From assembly GCA_965279065.1 (NCBI GenBank), contig OZ257134.1:1612001-1676000 (forward strand): a stretch of 64,000 bases of DNA, written 5' to 3'. This document shows positions 32,768-40,893 of this stretch, piece by piece. The number at the start of each line of letters is the position of its first letter. Position 1 is the first letter of the stretch. The translations under genes and the position numbers were made by a program. The notes under the pieces are model-generated. The model was not told where the DNA came from, searched no databases, and saw only the letters and a program-made list of their open reading frames with translations. This stretch comes from JAKAXS01 sp965279065 (GTDB lineage: Bacteria; Pseudomonadota; Alphaproteobacteria; Rhizobiales; Hyphomicrobiaceae).

Positions 32768-35092
32768 ATGTCTACCTACAAGTCGTCGTTGCCGGCGATC
32801 GCGATGGCGATCTGTGCCGGATGGCCGGTTGCGGCCAATGCGCAGGATGCGGCAGCCGCGGAGCCGCCAAATTCGGTAACGTCAGAGGCGACCGAACTCC
32901 CGGCCATTACCGTCGAAGCGCCCGCCAAGCGCAACGTCAAGAAGGTGACGCTGCGCAAGAGCGTGCCGCAGCGCTCATCGGGACCGGCGGCAGCAGCCGC
33001 CGCCTCTGTGCCGGCCGCCGCACTCGATCAGCAGGTGGTCGAAGGCGAGAAGGTGGTGCGCACCGTGCGCGACACGACGACGAGCGTCGGCGTTGTCACA
33101 GGTCAAGCCATCGCCGAGCGCCAGATCCGCGACCTCGACGAGGCGATCGAGCAGACGGCGAACGTGGTGACGACGAAGGATTCTAATGCCGGCTTCTCCA
33201 TCCGTGGCTTGAACTCGGAAGGGCAGAACGGTCTTCAGAACATTTCGAGCGTGCCGCTGATAAGCGTCATCATCGACGGCGCGACGCAGAACGCGGAGGC
33301 CATGCGGCGCGGTGCGCGCGGTCTGTGGGACGTGGAACAGGTGGAAGTGTTGCGCGGCCCGCAGTCGACGCTGCAAGGCCGCAATGCTCTGGGCGGGGCC
33401 GTCAACGTCAAGACCAACGATCCGACCTACAAGCTTGGCGCCGTCGTCGAGGGCACCATCGGCACGAACGACCTGATGTCCGGCGGCTTCGTTCTCAATG
33501 CGCCGATCGTTGCAGGACAATCCGCGTTTCGCATCTCCGGTTATGCCACGGAGCAATTTCGGGACGTCGATTACTCCGACCCCGACAACGAAGAGATGGG
33601 CTGGGACAAGTACGATACGCTGCGCGGCAAGCTGCTGATCGAGCCCGACAGCTTGCCCGGCTTCAGCGCGTTGTTCACGGTGTCGCGCGTCGACGACAGG
33701 CCGGGGAACGGCATTGTTTCGGGTCCTGACTTTCTGGCGCGAGAGCTGAATGCATCCGCCGCATTCACCGACTTCCGCGACGGACGGGCGGACAATTACA
33801 TCTCCGACCTATCCTACGAATTCCGGCCCGGCGTTACCGTGCGCAGTGTTACCGCCTACGCAGAGACGGAATCGCTGATCAAGACCGCGTCGGGAGCTCA
33901 ACTCGCCCGCAATGGCGACAACACCGCTGGAACGGACTTCACGCAGGATCTGCGTCTGGAACTGGCCAATCAGGGCAATGGACTAGCCGGTGTCGTCGGC
34001 CTCTTCTACGGATACTTCGAACGAGACAACTTCTCGAATTCAACGGTCAACCGGAAGTGGGTCGGTGATGCATTCGGCGTGCCCGGCCTCCCGGACGTAT
34101 TCGTGCCGTACCTGACCGGGTCGACGCGCTCCGAAACCGAAAGTGCTGCTCTTTATGCCGACCTACGCTACCGTTGGAACAAGTGGTCTCTGATCGCGGG
34201 TGGCCGCCTGCTGCGCGATAACGTCATAACCGACGAAAATTCGACACAAGTGATCCAGTTCAGCCTGATCACCGGACCTCAGTATGTCCCAACAATCGGA
34301 AAAACCGAGGAGACGTTCATCGAGTTCCTACCCAAGCTTGGCGTGACGTACGACCTTACGGACAATCAAACAATCGGTCTGACCTATAACAAGGGTTACC
34401 GCGCCGGCTTCCAGCAATTGACGCTCGATGCAACGACTCAGCGGCCGATCCTGGGGTCCATCAAGCCCGAGTTCCTCGATGCCTACGAGGTGTCCTATCG
34501 ATCATCGTGGTTTGGGCGAACGCTCGATATTAATGCGAATGCCTTCTACTACGACTATACCGACCACCAGGTTGCCGTACTCGATCGCTTCTTCGACGCT
34601 GAAATCGTGAACGCAGGCAACTCCCACGCGTACGGCACGGAGATCGAATCCCGTTGGCGGCCGATCCCACCTCTGCAACTCTACGCCGCCCTGGGTCTGA
34701 TGCAGACGGAGTTCGACGAACTAAACGTCCGGGGCGACAACTACGCCGGTAACGAATATCCGGAAGCCCCCGCTTACACCATCTCGGCAGGCGCCATGTA
34801 CCGCTCGCCCGCGGGTTGGTTCGCCGGTGCGAACATGCGACACGTTGCCGATTACTTCACGGGTCTTTCTGTCGACAACAGTTCGTCGAAGCTTGTGGAT
34901 CCATACACGGTCGTCGATGCCCGCGTGGGCTGGGAATGGGAGCAATATACGCTGACCCTGTTCGCCAAGAACCTTTTCGACGAGAACTACCTCACGGCGG
35001 TCAGCCGAGATGATGGTGGGACTCTGAGTCCATCATACGGCATGGTGGGAGACTCGCGACTGGTGGGCGTGACGATGACCGGCCGCTTCTAA
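32768..35092 (+). CDS. TonB-dependent outer-membrane receptor
   Basis: 774 residues: a signal peptide ending ANAQD, a TonB box (PAITVEAP, about residues 43-50), an Ala/Lys-rich linker, the plug domain (FSIRGLNSEGQ, VIIDGA, VEVLRGPQSTLQGRNALGGAVNV) and a 22-stranded barrel ending in Phe (VTMTGRF). It imports a large or scarce ligand using TonB energy. No siderophore, cobalamin or sugar genes and no regulator are adjacent, so the ligand is open; the plug resembles the FecA/iron-complex and sugar-receptor types. Codon use is slightly less GC-rich in the barrel half. Confidence 0.93.
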   Translation: MSTYKSSLPAIAMAICAGWPVAANAQDAAAAEPPNSVTSEATELPAITVEAPAKRNVKKVTLRKSVPQRSSGPAAAAAASVPAAALDQQVVEGEKVVRTVRDTTTSVGVVTGQAIAERQIRDLDEAIEQTANVVTTKDSNAGFSIRGLNSEGQNGLQNISSVPLISVIIDGATQNAEAMRRGARGLWDVEQVEVLRGPQSTLQGRNALGGAVNVKTNDPTYKLGAVVEGTIGTNDLMSGGFVLNAPIVAGQSAFRISGYATEQFRDVDYSDPDNEEMGWDKYDTLRGKLLIEPDSLPGFSALFTVSRVDDRPGNGIVSGPDFLARELNASAAFTDFRDGRADNYISDLSYEFRPGVTVRSVTAYAETESLIKTASGAQLARNGDNTAGTDFTQDLRLELANQGNGLAGVVGLFYGYFERDNFSNSTVNRKWVGDAFGVPGLPDVFVPYLTGSTRSETESAALYADLRYRWNKWSLIAGGRLLRDNVITDENSTQVIQFSLITGPQYVPTIGKTEETFIEFLPKLGVTYDLTDNQTIGLTYNKGYRAGFQQLTLDATTQRPILGSIKPEFLDAYEVSYRSSWFGRTLDINANAFYYDYTDHQVAVLDRFFDAEIVNAGNSHAYGTEIESRWRPIPPLQLYAALGLMQTEFDELNVRGDNYAGNEYPEAPAYTISAGAMYRSPAGWFAGANMRHVADYFTGLSVDNSSSKLVDPYTVVDARVGWEWEQYTLTLFAKNLFDENYLTAVSRDDGGTLSPSYGMVGDSRLVGVTMTGRF

Positions 35093-35110
35093 GTTTGGTG
35101 TGGCAGCCAG

Positions 35111-35205
35111 GCGAGCGAGCGGCGCTCGCCCGCTTGTGGGTCGAGACCGAACCAAATCGCCCTTGCTGCGTTGAGGAGGGCCCGCACGAGAGAATGTTGC
35201 GGGCC
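35111..35205 (+). other. Two intergenic hairpins after the TonB receptor
   Basis: GCGAGCG/CGCTCGC (35111-35129, 5-nt loop) and GGCCCGCA/TGCGGGCC (35179-35205, 11-nt loop) are perfect stems without a following T-run. They may weaken read-through from the receptor gene or structure the leader of the small gene at 35229. Confidence 0.45.
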
Positions 35206-35228
35206 TTCAACCCGGGGGTCGTATCGAA

Positions 35229-35357
35229 ATGGACGCGAAGTCGCTGCTAATTCTGGTCTTATTGGTCGCCGTCGTCGGCCTTGGCTATCTCTATTACGAC
35301 AGCCAACAGCCCGGTGTGAGCATCAAGGCCCCCGGCGTAAACATCGAAGCAAAGTAA
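35229..35357 (+). CDS. 42-residue single-pass membrane peptide
   Basis: Not long enough for routine gene calling. The ATG opens MDAKSLLILVLLVAVVGLGY, one strong transmembrane helix, followed by LYYDSQQPGVSIKAPGVNIEAK and TAA. The polar tail repeats a G(V)xIxAxx pattern twice (GVSIKAP, GVNIEAK). Coding-like codon choice and the sharp helix/tail division support it. Comparable tiny helix-plus-tail proteins are common in Rhizobiales (recollection). Function unknown. Confidence 0.6.
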   Translation: MDAKSLLILVLLVAVVGLGYLYYDSQQPGVSIKAPGVNIEAK

Positions 35358-35383
35358 GCCGCGCGAGCAAGCGAGGGGCACGC

Positions 35384-36301
35384 CTAAGCGTCGGGCCCCT
35401 TGGCCGCGCGTTCCAAGCGTTTCGCCTCGTCCCACAGCGCATCCATCTCTTCCAGGTTCGACTGTGTGGGCGTGCGGCCGGCGTCGGCCAGTCGCCGCTC
35501 GATGTGCCGAAAGCGCCGGATGAACTTCTGGTTGGCGCCGCGGAGCGCCTTCTCTGGATCGACCTTGAGATGACGGCCAACGTTGGCGAGCACGAACAGG
35601 AGGTCGCCGAACTCCTCTTCGATGTGCGCGTGGCGGTCTTCGGCGCCCTTGGGTTGTGCTGCCAGGGTCGTCGGCGCCTTCTGCGCCGCAATGGCCTCCT
35701 GCAGCTCCGTCAGTTCCTCATGCAGCTTGTCGAAGACGTTGCTCAGGGTCGGCCAATCGAAACCGACCTTCGCCGCCTTGTCCTGTAGCTTGAGCGCGCG
35801 CGTCAGTCCGGGCATCGCCGGCGGAACGTCGTCGAGCAGGGAAGGGCTCTCCAGTCCCATTGTCTCGGAGCTTAGGCGGCCCCGTTCCGCGGCCTTCGCC
35901 GCTTTCTCCTCGGCCTTGATGCGCTCCCAGAAGCCCTTGGCCATTCCCGCAGATCGCGCCGTGTCGTCGCCGAAGACGTGCGGGTGGCGGCGGATCATCT
36001 TCGTCGTGATGACGTGGGCAATGTCGCCGAAGGCAAACGCACCTTGTTCCTCCGCCATCCGCGCATGATAGACGACCTGCAGCAGCAGGTCGCCCAGTTC
36101 CTCCTTCAGATCCGCAAGGTCCGCGCGGGCAATCGCGTCGGCGACTTCGTAGGCCTCCTCCAGCGTATAGGGTGCGATGGTCGCGAACGTCTGCTCCAGA
36201 TCCCAAGGGCAGCCCGTGACGGGCGTCCTCAGCGCCGCCATCACTGCGATGAGATCGTCGATCGTCTTTTGCTCATCGCCAGTGTTCTCGGCAGTATTCA
36301 C
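35384..36301 (-). CDS. mazG: Nucleoside triphosphate pyrophosphohydrolase MazG
   Basis: 305 residues with two tandem MazG modules. The first holds GCPWDLEQTFATIAPYTLEEAYEV and the EELGDLLLQVVYHARMA metal-binding helix (ExxE-ExxD); the second holds EELTELQEA and EEEFGDLLFVLANVGRH. MazG hydrolyses NTPs and dNTPs to monophosphates plus PPi in the cytosol and cleans aberrant nucleotides. Translation starts with GTG, supported by GAGAGGA 8 nt upstream. The length is longer than the ~263 residues of E. coli MazG because of a central Lys/Ala-rich linker. Confidence 0.94.
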   Translation of the reverse strand: MNTAENTGDEQKTIDDLIAVMAALRTPVTGCPWDLEQTFATIAPYTLEEAYEVADAIARADLADLKEELGDLLLQVVYHARMAEEQGAFAFGDIAHVITTKMIRRHPHVFGDDTARSAGMAKGFWERIKAEEKAAKAAERGRLSSETMGLESPSLLDDVPPAMPGLTRALKLQDKAAKVGFDWPTLSNVFDKLHEELTELQEAIAAQKAPTTLAAQPKGAEDRHAHIEEEFGDLLFVLANVGRHLKVDPEKALRGANQKFIRRFRHIERRLADAGRTPTQSNLEEMDALWDEAKRLERAAKGPDA

Positions 36302-36415
36302 GGTCGATCCTCTCGGCTAGCATCGCGCAGCACGCGCGGGGGCGCGGCATCGGCGTAGCCAAGCCAGTCTTGGCCGCGCCTGGCAAGGGGGCGCGACACA
36401 CATGACAGGCCAGCC

Positions 36416-37171
36416 ATGATAGTCATCCGGATCTTTCTCAACGGCCTGATCATGGCAGCCGAGATCGCCGCCGTGGCGGCCGTGGCCGCCGCCGGCTACC
36501 TCCACCCTTTTCTCTTCGCGGCCGGTACGGCGGCCCTGGCTTTCATCGTTGGCCTTCGGCTCGAATACGCGCGCATTTCTTTCGAAATCCCATTCTATTT
36601 CGAGTTCGGCCGATCGCCTCGCCTATGGTTCGCCTGGCTGGTGGGCTTCAGCGAGTCCTTCACCAAGGCATTGCTCGCAGGCGTGGCCGCACTGTTCACC
36701 TTTGCTGGTACGGACGGCGACCGCCTTTTCTGGGTGGCGGTTGTGTTCGGTGTCTCGGTCTATCTCGGATCGGGGCTCCTGCGCTGGTTGTCGCTGCGCT
36801 ATGGCGCAAAGCCCTCACGCTGGGGCTACTTCCGGCTCGCAGCGCCACTGGGCGTAGCCTTTTCCGCCGGTCTCACTTTGCTGGCCGTGCTGGGCTACAT
36901 CCCCTTGCCGTCCATCAGCGACATCGGCCTCAAGGTGTTGTGGGAGCTGCCGGAGCGCCCGAGCGTGGAGCAGGTGAGCGAACTGGTGTTCCAGCTCAAG
37001 CAGGCCTTTGACGATTTCATCGTGCGCGCCATCGGCGTGTTCGTGCCGCTGGATGTGGCCCGCGGCATCGGCATTGTCCTCAGCGTCAACATGCTGACCG
37101 GTTTCGTCAGCGCACTCTATTCGTCGGTGATTGCCTCCGGGGTGAGAATGGCGGAAGATGGATTGCTGTAA
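36416..37171 (+). CDS. Multi-pass membrane protein, function unknown
   Basis: 251 residues with six likely hydrophobic helices, the first starting at residue 3 (IRIFLNGLIMAAEIAAVAAVAAAGY). Helix 3-4 has a WFAWLVGFSESFTKALLAGVAALF stretch, and a polar cytosolic or periplasmic loop (LWELPERPSVEQVSELVFQLKQAFDDF) separates the last helices. No transporter or enzyme motif was recognised. It is followed on the same strand by the unusual four-TM gene at 37244 after 72 nt, so they may share a transcript. Confidence 0.7.
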   Translation: MIVIRIFLNGLIMAAEIAAVAAVAAAGYLHPFLFAAGTAALAFIVGLRLEYARISFEIPFYFEFGRSPRLWFAWLVGFSESFTKALLAGVAALFTFAGTDGDRLFWVAVVFGVSVYLGSGLLRWLSLRYGAKPSRWGYFRLAAPLGVAFSAGLTLLAVLGYIPLPSISDIGLKVLWELPERPSVEQVSELVFQLKQAFDDFIVRAIGVFVPLDVARGIGIVLSVNMLTGFVSALYSSVIASGVRMAEDGLL

Positions 37172-37243
37172 GCTGTATTGCATCTCGCTGTTGAATAAGC
37201 ACTATTCATAGTTTTGATTTGTCCCAACTTTTGTGTGATTCAT

Positions 37244-38602
37244 ATGGCTGTTGCCCCTGCTGCTTCTGACCAACCTCCGACCTTTTGGCGAGCCGTCTAT
37301 CTGGTAGTTGCGTCTTTCTGCAGCCTCGTTGCCGTAGGGTATGTGCTGTCATCGTTTCAAGCGCACCAACGAATCCACGCGGTCAAAACTGGCGATGAAC
37401 TCTTGTCGTTTCATCGACTTGTTCGACTTAGCCAGGAGACCGACGGACGCGATACGGAAATAGACGCGCAACGAGCAAAGATGCTGGGCGTCAGTGCTGA
37501 GCTGGCTACCGCCGAGGGACGTTTCAATAAAATTGCAGAAGAGCAAGATGCGCTCGAACGACAACAGGACGACCTGATCGACAAGATTGCCGATGAAATC
37601 GATAAGCCACAGTTTCGTGCCAATAAATTCAAACTGAATTATCTGGATAAGCGCAGCCTGATCAAAACGGAACTCGACAAGGCACCGACAAAGGACGGGG
37701 CGTCCTTCAAGGCTTTCTTAACGGCCGACCGATCGGACGACTTCCGAGCGTTAGAGAAACAGCGACAAGAAGCAAATCAAAACCAGGAGGTTATTGCTGC
37801 ACGGGCCAAGAAACTTAGCATTGAGGCTCAAAAGCTTCTTGCCGATCGCAGGAGTTTCGGTGGATCGGTTCTCCCGAAAGACCAAAGCCGTGTCATGGAT
37901 CTCGTCGACGAGATGCGTATTGGCGCCCTCTCCAGCCAGCTACTGCGTTTGCCGGAAGAAGCTTTGATCGTGTTGGTCGTAATATTTGGTGGCGTTCTTG
38001 GCAGCACGGTGTTCCTAACCTACGACTACGTCGACAATACCCCACCGCGCAGCTATTCCTACTACACGATCCGCATTCTCGTCGGTGCACTGACCGCGCT
38101 TTTACTTTTCATCGTCATTAAGGCGGGTGTCCTGCTTGCCATTGATCCGCTCGCCTCGGGACAAAAGACGGCCGATCTCAATCCCTTCTTCGTGACCTTC
38201 GTCGGAGTCGTCGGCGGTTTGATATCGACGCAGGTCGTGACCAAGATTATCAGTGCGTCGGACCGGTGGTTCCATGACGCGTCTGCCGACAAGCCACGCT
38301 ACGTACTGCCCGAGGTTGTTAAAGAACTGTCCGTGGCCGATAAACAAAACGAGTTCTCTATCCTTGCCGGCGTATCTCCTGACGTCGTGAACCGTTGGCT
38401 GCACAACGGAGAACTCGTGGCCGCCGAACAACAACGATCAGTGTCGCTGTTCCTGAAAAAAGAACTCCGCGATCTATTTTCCGACATCCCCCCGCGAATG
38501 ACGATAGAGAAGGTCGTAGCAACTGGGGCACAAGACTCCGTTCCAGCGCAACCACCAACCGACCCGGAGGCCGGCAAGACTGGCAGTCAACCACCGGCAT
38601 GA
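37244..38602 (+). CDS. Four-TM protein with periplasmic coiled coil and helix-turn-helix-like cytosolic tail; unrecognised
   Basis: 452 residues. A first transmembrane helix (17-38), a charged coiled-coil region of about 200 residues (40-235, heptad-like Glu/Lys/Gln), three more helices (238-260, 274-300, 313-333) and a soluble C-terminal part. With the N-terminus inside, the coiled coil is periplasmic and the tail cytosolic. The tail contains LAGVSPDVVNRWLHNGELVA (374-393), which reads like the helix-turn-helix and wing entrance of excisionase/MerR-type DNA-binding domains. No family was recognised. Base use is clearly less GC-rich than neighbours, suggesting acquisition. A signalling role is inference only. 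Confidence 0.75.
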   Translation: MAVAPAASDQPPTFWRAVYLVVASFCSLVAVGYVLSSFQAHQRIHAVKTGDELLSFHRLVRLSQETDGRDTEIDAQRAKMLGVSAELATAEGRFNKIAEEQDALERQQDDLIDKIADEIDKPQFRANKFKLNYLDKRSLIKTELDKAPTKDGASFKAFLTADRSDDFRALEKQRQEANQNQEVIAARAKKLSIEAQKLLADRRSFGGSVLPKDQSRVMDLVDEMRIGALSSQLLRLPEEALIVLVVIFGGVLGSTVFLTYDYVDNTPPRSYSYYTIRILVGALTALLLFIVIKAGVLLAIDPLASGQKTADLNPFFVTFVGVVGGLISTQVVTKIISASDRWFHDASADKPRYVLPEVVKELSVADKQNEFSILAGVSPDVVNRWLHNGELVAAEQQRSVSLFLKKELRDLFSDIPPRMTIEKVVATGAQDSVPAQPPTDPEAGKTGSQPPA

Positions 38603-38630
38603 CCAGTGCGAATACTGCTTTACGTTCAAA

Positions 38631-38840
38631 TCAGCTGGCCAGCTTCGCGACGCGATCGCGCGCCGATTGCATCGCCGCCTCGATGGCCTCCGGCGTCTTG
38701 GCCATCTCCAGCTCGCCTTCGCATTCCTGCAGGACGGTGAGCTTGTCCGATGGGCCCTTGCGTCTGACATTGATGATCATCGACCGGAGCTTCTTGAGCA
38801 TCCCGGCCTTCTGCAAAACCGTCTTCTGAGTCACCGTCAC
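38631..38840 (-). CDS. Small helical protein, function unknown
   Basis: 69 residues, predicted as two to three helices (TVLQKAGMLKKLRSMIINVRR, LTVLQECEGELEMAK, EAIEAAMQSARDRVAKLAS); soluble, no membrane segment. GC-rich third codon positions contrast with the AT-rich upstream DNA and support coding. It sits tail-to-tail with the four-TM gene, 28 nt away, and is preceded by two perfect AT-rich palindromes. Confidence 0.6.
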   Translation of the reverse strand: MTVTQKTVLQKAGMLKKLRSMIINVRRKGPSDKLTVLQECEGELEMAKTPEAIEAAMQSARDRVAKLAS

Positions 38841-38860
38841 GGCTCAACCTCGTCGTTCGC

Positions 38861-38915
38861 ATAATATATATTATGGAAAATATACGATGCAGAATATGTT
38901 GTATCATTATGATAC
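38861..38915 (-). promoter_or_regulatory. Two perfect AT-rich palindromes upstream of the small gene
   Basis: ATAATATATATTAT (38861-38874) and GTATCATTATGATAC (38901-38915) are exact palindromes, centres about 40 nt apart, lying 20-75 nt before the start of the minus-strand gene at 38840. They sit in an AT-rich island in a GC-rich genome. They may form the promoter (-10 like sequences) and an operator; the regulator is unknown. Confidence 0.6.
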
Positions 38916-38959
38916 GGATTGGCTCGAAAGCGTGAGATACCGCACGAACCGGCTTAGCA

Positions 38960-40495
38960 TCACTTCTCGCCGCGCTCGTGGTTGTCTGCCACGAACCGAT
39001 CCAGCAGTCGCACGCCCCAGCCGGAACCCCAACTGGTATTGATCTCCGACCGCGGCGCGTCCATGGCCGTGCCCGCCAGATCGATGTGCGCCCACGGCGT
39101 ATCTTTGATGAAGCGCTGCAGGAATGCTGCGGCCGTGCACGAGCCGGCCCAGCGGCCGCCGAGATTTTTCACGTCGGCGTTCCGGCTATCGATCATCTTG
39201 TCGTAGGCCTTGTCGAGCGGCATGCGCCAGAGCTTCTCACCCGTGGTCTTCGCCGCCTCCGACAGGTCGCCGGCGAGGCGATCGTCGTTGCAAAACAGCC
39301 CCGCGTACTCCTTGCCGAGCGCGATCATGATGGCTCCCGTCAGCGTCGCCAGATCGATCACCAGCTTCGGCTTGAAGCGTTCCTGCGCGTACCAGAGCAC
39401 GTCGGCCAACACGAGGCGGCCCTCCGCGTCGGTGTTCAGCACTTCGATCGTCTGGCCCGACATCGACGTGACGATGTCGCCCGGACGCACGGCCGAGCCG
39501 GACGGCATGTTCTCGACCATGCCGATCAGCCCCACCGCATTGACGTTGGCCTTGCGCTCGCCCAGTGCATACATCAGGCCGACGACGCACGCGGCTCCCC
39601 CCATGTCGCCCTTCATGTCTTCCATACCGGCGGCGGGCTTGATGGAGATGCCGCCGGTGTCGAACGTCACGCCCTTGCCGACGAAGGCAACCGGTTTCGT
39701 CCGCTTCGACTTGGCGCCATGCCACTGCATCACCGCTACGCGTGACGGCCGCACGCTACCCTGGCCGACGCACAGCAGCGCGCCCATTTTCAGGGCACTC
39801 AACGCATCGACGTCGAGAATTTCCACGTCGACACCGACCCGCTCGAGCTCCTTGACACGCTCCGCGAATTCCACCGGCCCCAGAATGTTGGCGGGCTCGT
39901 TGACGAGGTCGCGCGCAAAGTTGACGCCGTTGGCGACAGCCTGGTGGCGCTGGAACGCAGCCTTCGCCTTGTCAGGATCGGCGCAATGAATGGTTACGCG
40001 GGCGAGACCGTTGCTGCGGCCCTCCTCGCTCTCACTTTCTTCCTTCTTCTTCTTGCTGCGGTACTTCTCGAACGCGTAGTGGCGAAGCACGATACCGAGC
40101 GCGATGTTGGCGGCCACGTCTTCCGCGGGCGTATCGCCCGTGTCGGCGACCTCGGCGATGACGCTGACCCGCTGCGCCTTGCGCGACGCGATCTGCCCCA
40201 TGGTGAAGCCGCCGAGAGTCACCCAATCGAGTTCACTGAGGTCCTCCGTCTTGCCCGCGCCGATGACGAGCAGACGGTTGACGTCCAGCTTGACAGGAGC
40301 CAACAGCTCCAGCGTCGTCTTGGCCCGACCCTTGAATTCGGCCGCCTCGGCGGCTTTCAGCACACCGCCGTTGGTACGGCCGTTGAGCTGCGTTAGTACG
40401 GGTGGAAGCACGAGTTCGAGCGCCGCGTAGGCAACGGTCACCGGCTCGAGGGTGGCGGACAGCGCAGCAAAGACGATATCAGGACGATCGGTCAT
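38960..40495 (-). CDS. pepA: Leucyl aminopeptidase
   Basis: 511 residues, an M17 family cytosolic di-metal aminopeptidase removing N-terminal residues from peptides. The signature NTDAEGRLVLAD, the GKGVTFDTGGISIKPAAGM active-site lysine/metal region, DMKGDMGGAACVVG and the C-terminal PWAHIDLAGTA are intact. PepA also binds DNA in E. coli, but that cannot be judged here. An extension upstream of MTDRPDIVF was rejected. It is divergent from lptF. Confidence 0.96.
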   Translation of the reverse strand: MTDRPDIVFAALSATLEPVTVAYAALELVLPPVLTQLNGRTNGGVLKAAEAAEFKGRAKTTLELLAPVKLDVNRLLVIGAGKTEDLSELDWVTLGGFTMGQIASRKAQRVSVIAEVADTGDTPAEDVAANIALGIVLRHYAFEKYRSKKKKEESESEEGRSNGLARVTIHCADPDKAKAAFQRHQAVANGVNFARDLVNEPANILGPVEFAERVKELERVGVDVEILDVDALSALKMGALLCVGQGSVRPSRVAVMQWHGAKSKRTKPVAFVGKGVTFDTGGISIKPAAGMEDMKGDMGGAACVVGLMYALGERKANVNAVGLIGMVENMPSGSAVRPGDIVTSMSGQTIEVLNTDAEGRLVLADVLWYAQERFKPKLVIDLATLTGAIMIALGKEYAGLFCNDDRLAGDLSEAAKTTGEKLWRMPLDKAYDKMIDSRNADVKNLGGRWAGSCTAAAFLQRFIKDTPWAHIDLAGTAMDAPRSEINTSWGSGWGVRLLDRFVADNHERGEK

Positions 40496-40893
40496 TCTAA
40501 GCGTGCTCCTGGGCGGCGCATGGCGCCGAACGAGTTGAAGTCGAGGTAGCGAAGCCACGCCTGGACCGTAGGGACCGGCCGGTTCGCAGCCTCGCGGGCC
40601 GTATGACGATGCTGGGGACGCTCCGCCGAGAGGGCCAGTCAGTGATTTGAATCCGCTGAAACGCGCTAAGTCGCAGGTTTCAGGATCATTTTACGGCGCG
40701 GAGATTAGCGGCTTACCCAGTCATTGCAAGTCGCTCCCGCCTTTCCACGCCAATCGGCCCCCAGCCCCTTCTAATCAGACGAATTTCTGCCACCGTGCTA
40801 TGGACAGTGCCGACTTGGGGGAACTCGCAGGCGGGTCTGGTCGGCGCTGGTCGCGCTTTGGCCAGGGCCTGCGAACAAGGTAAACACAGTCGA
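40496..40893. promoter_or_regulatory. Divergent pepA-lptF intergenic region
   Basis: About 400 nt. No gene supported; the open frame running into lptF from 40795 lacks conserved features. It should contain the minus-strand pepA promoter and the plus-strand lptFG-lptD promoter. No repeats or strong hairpins were seen. Confidence 0.35.
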
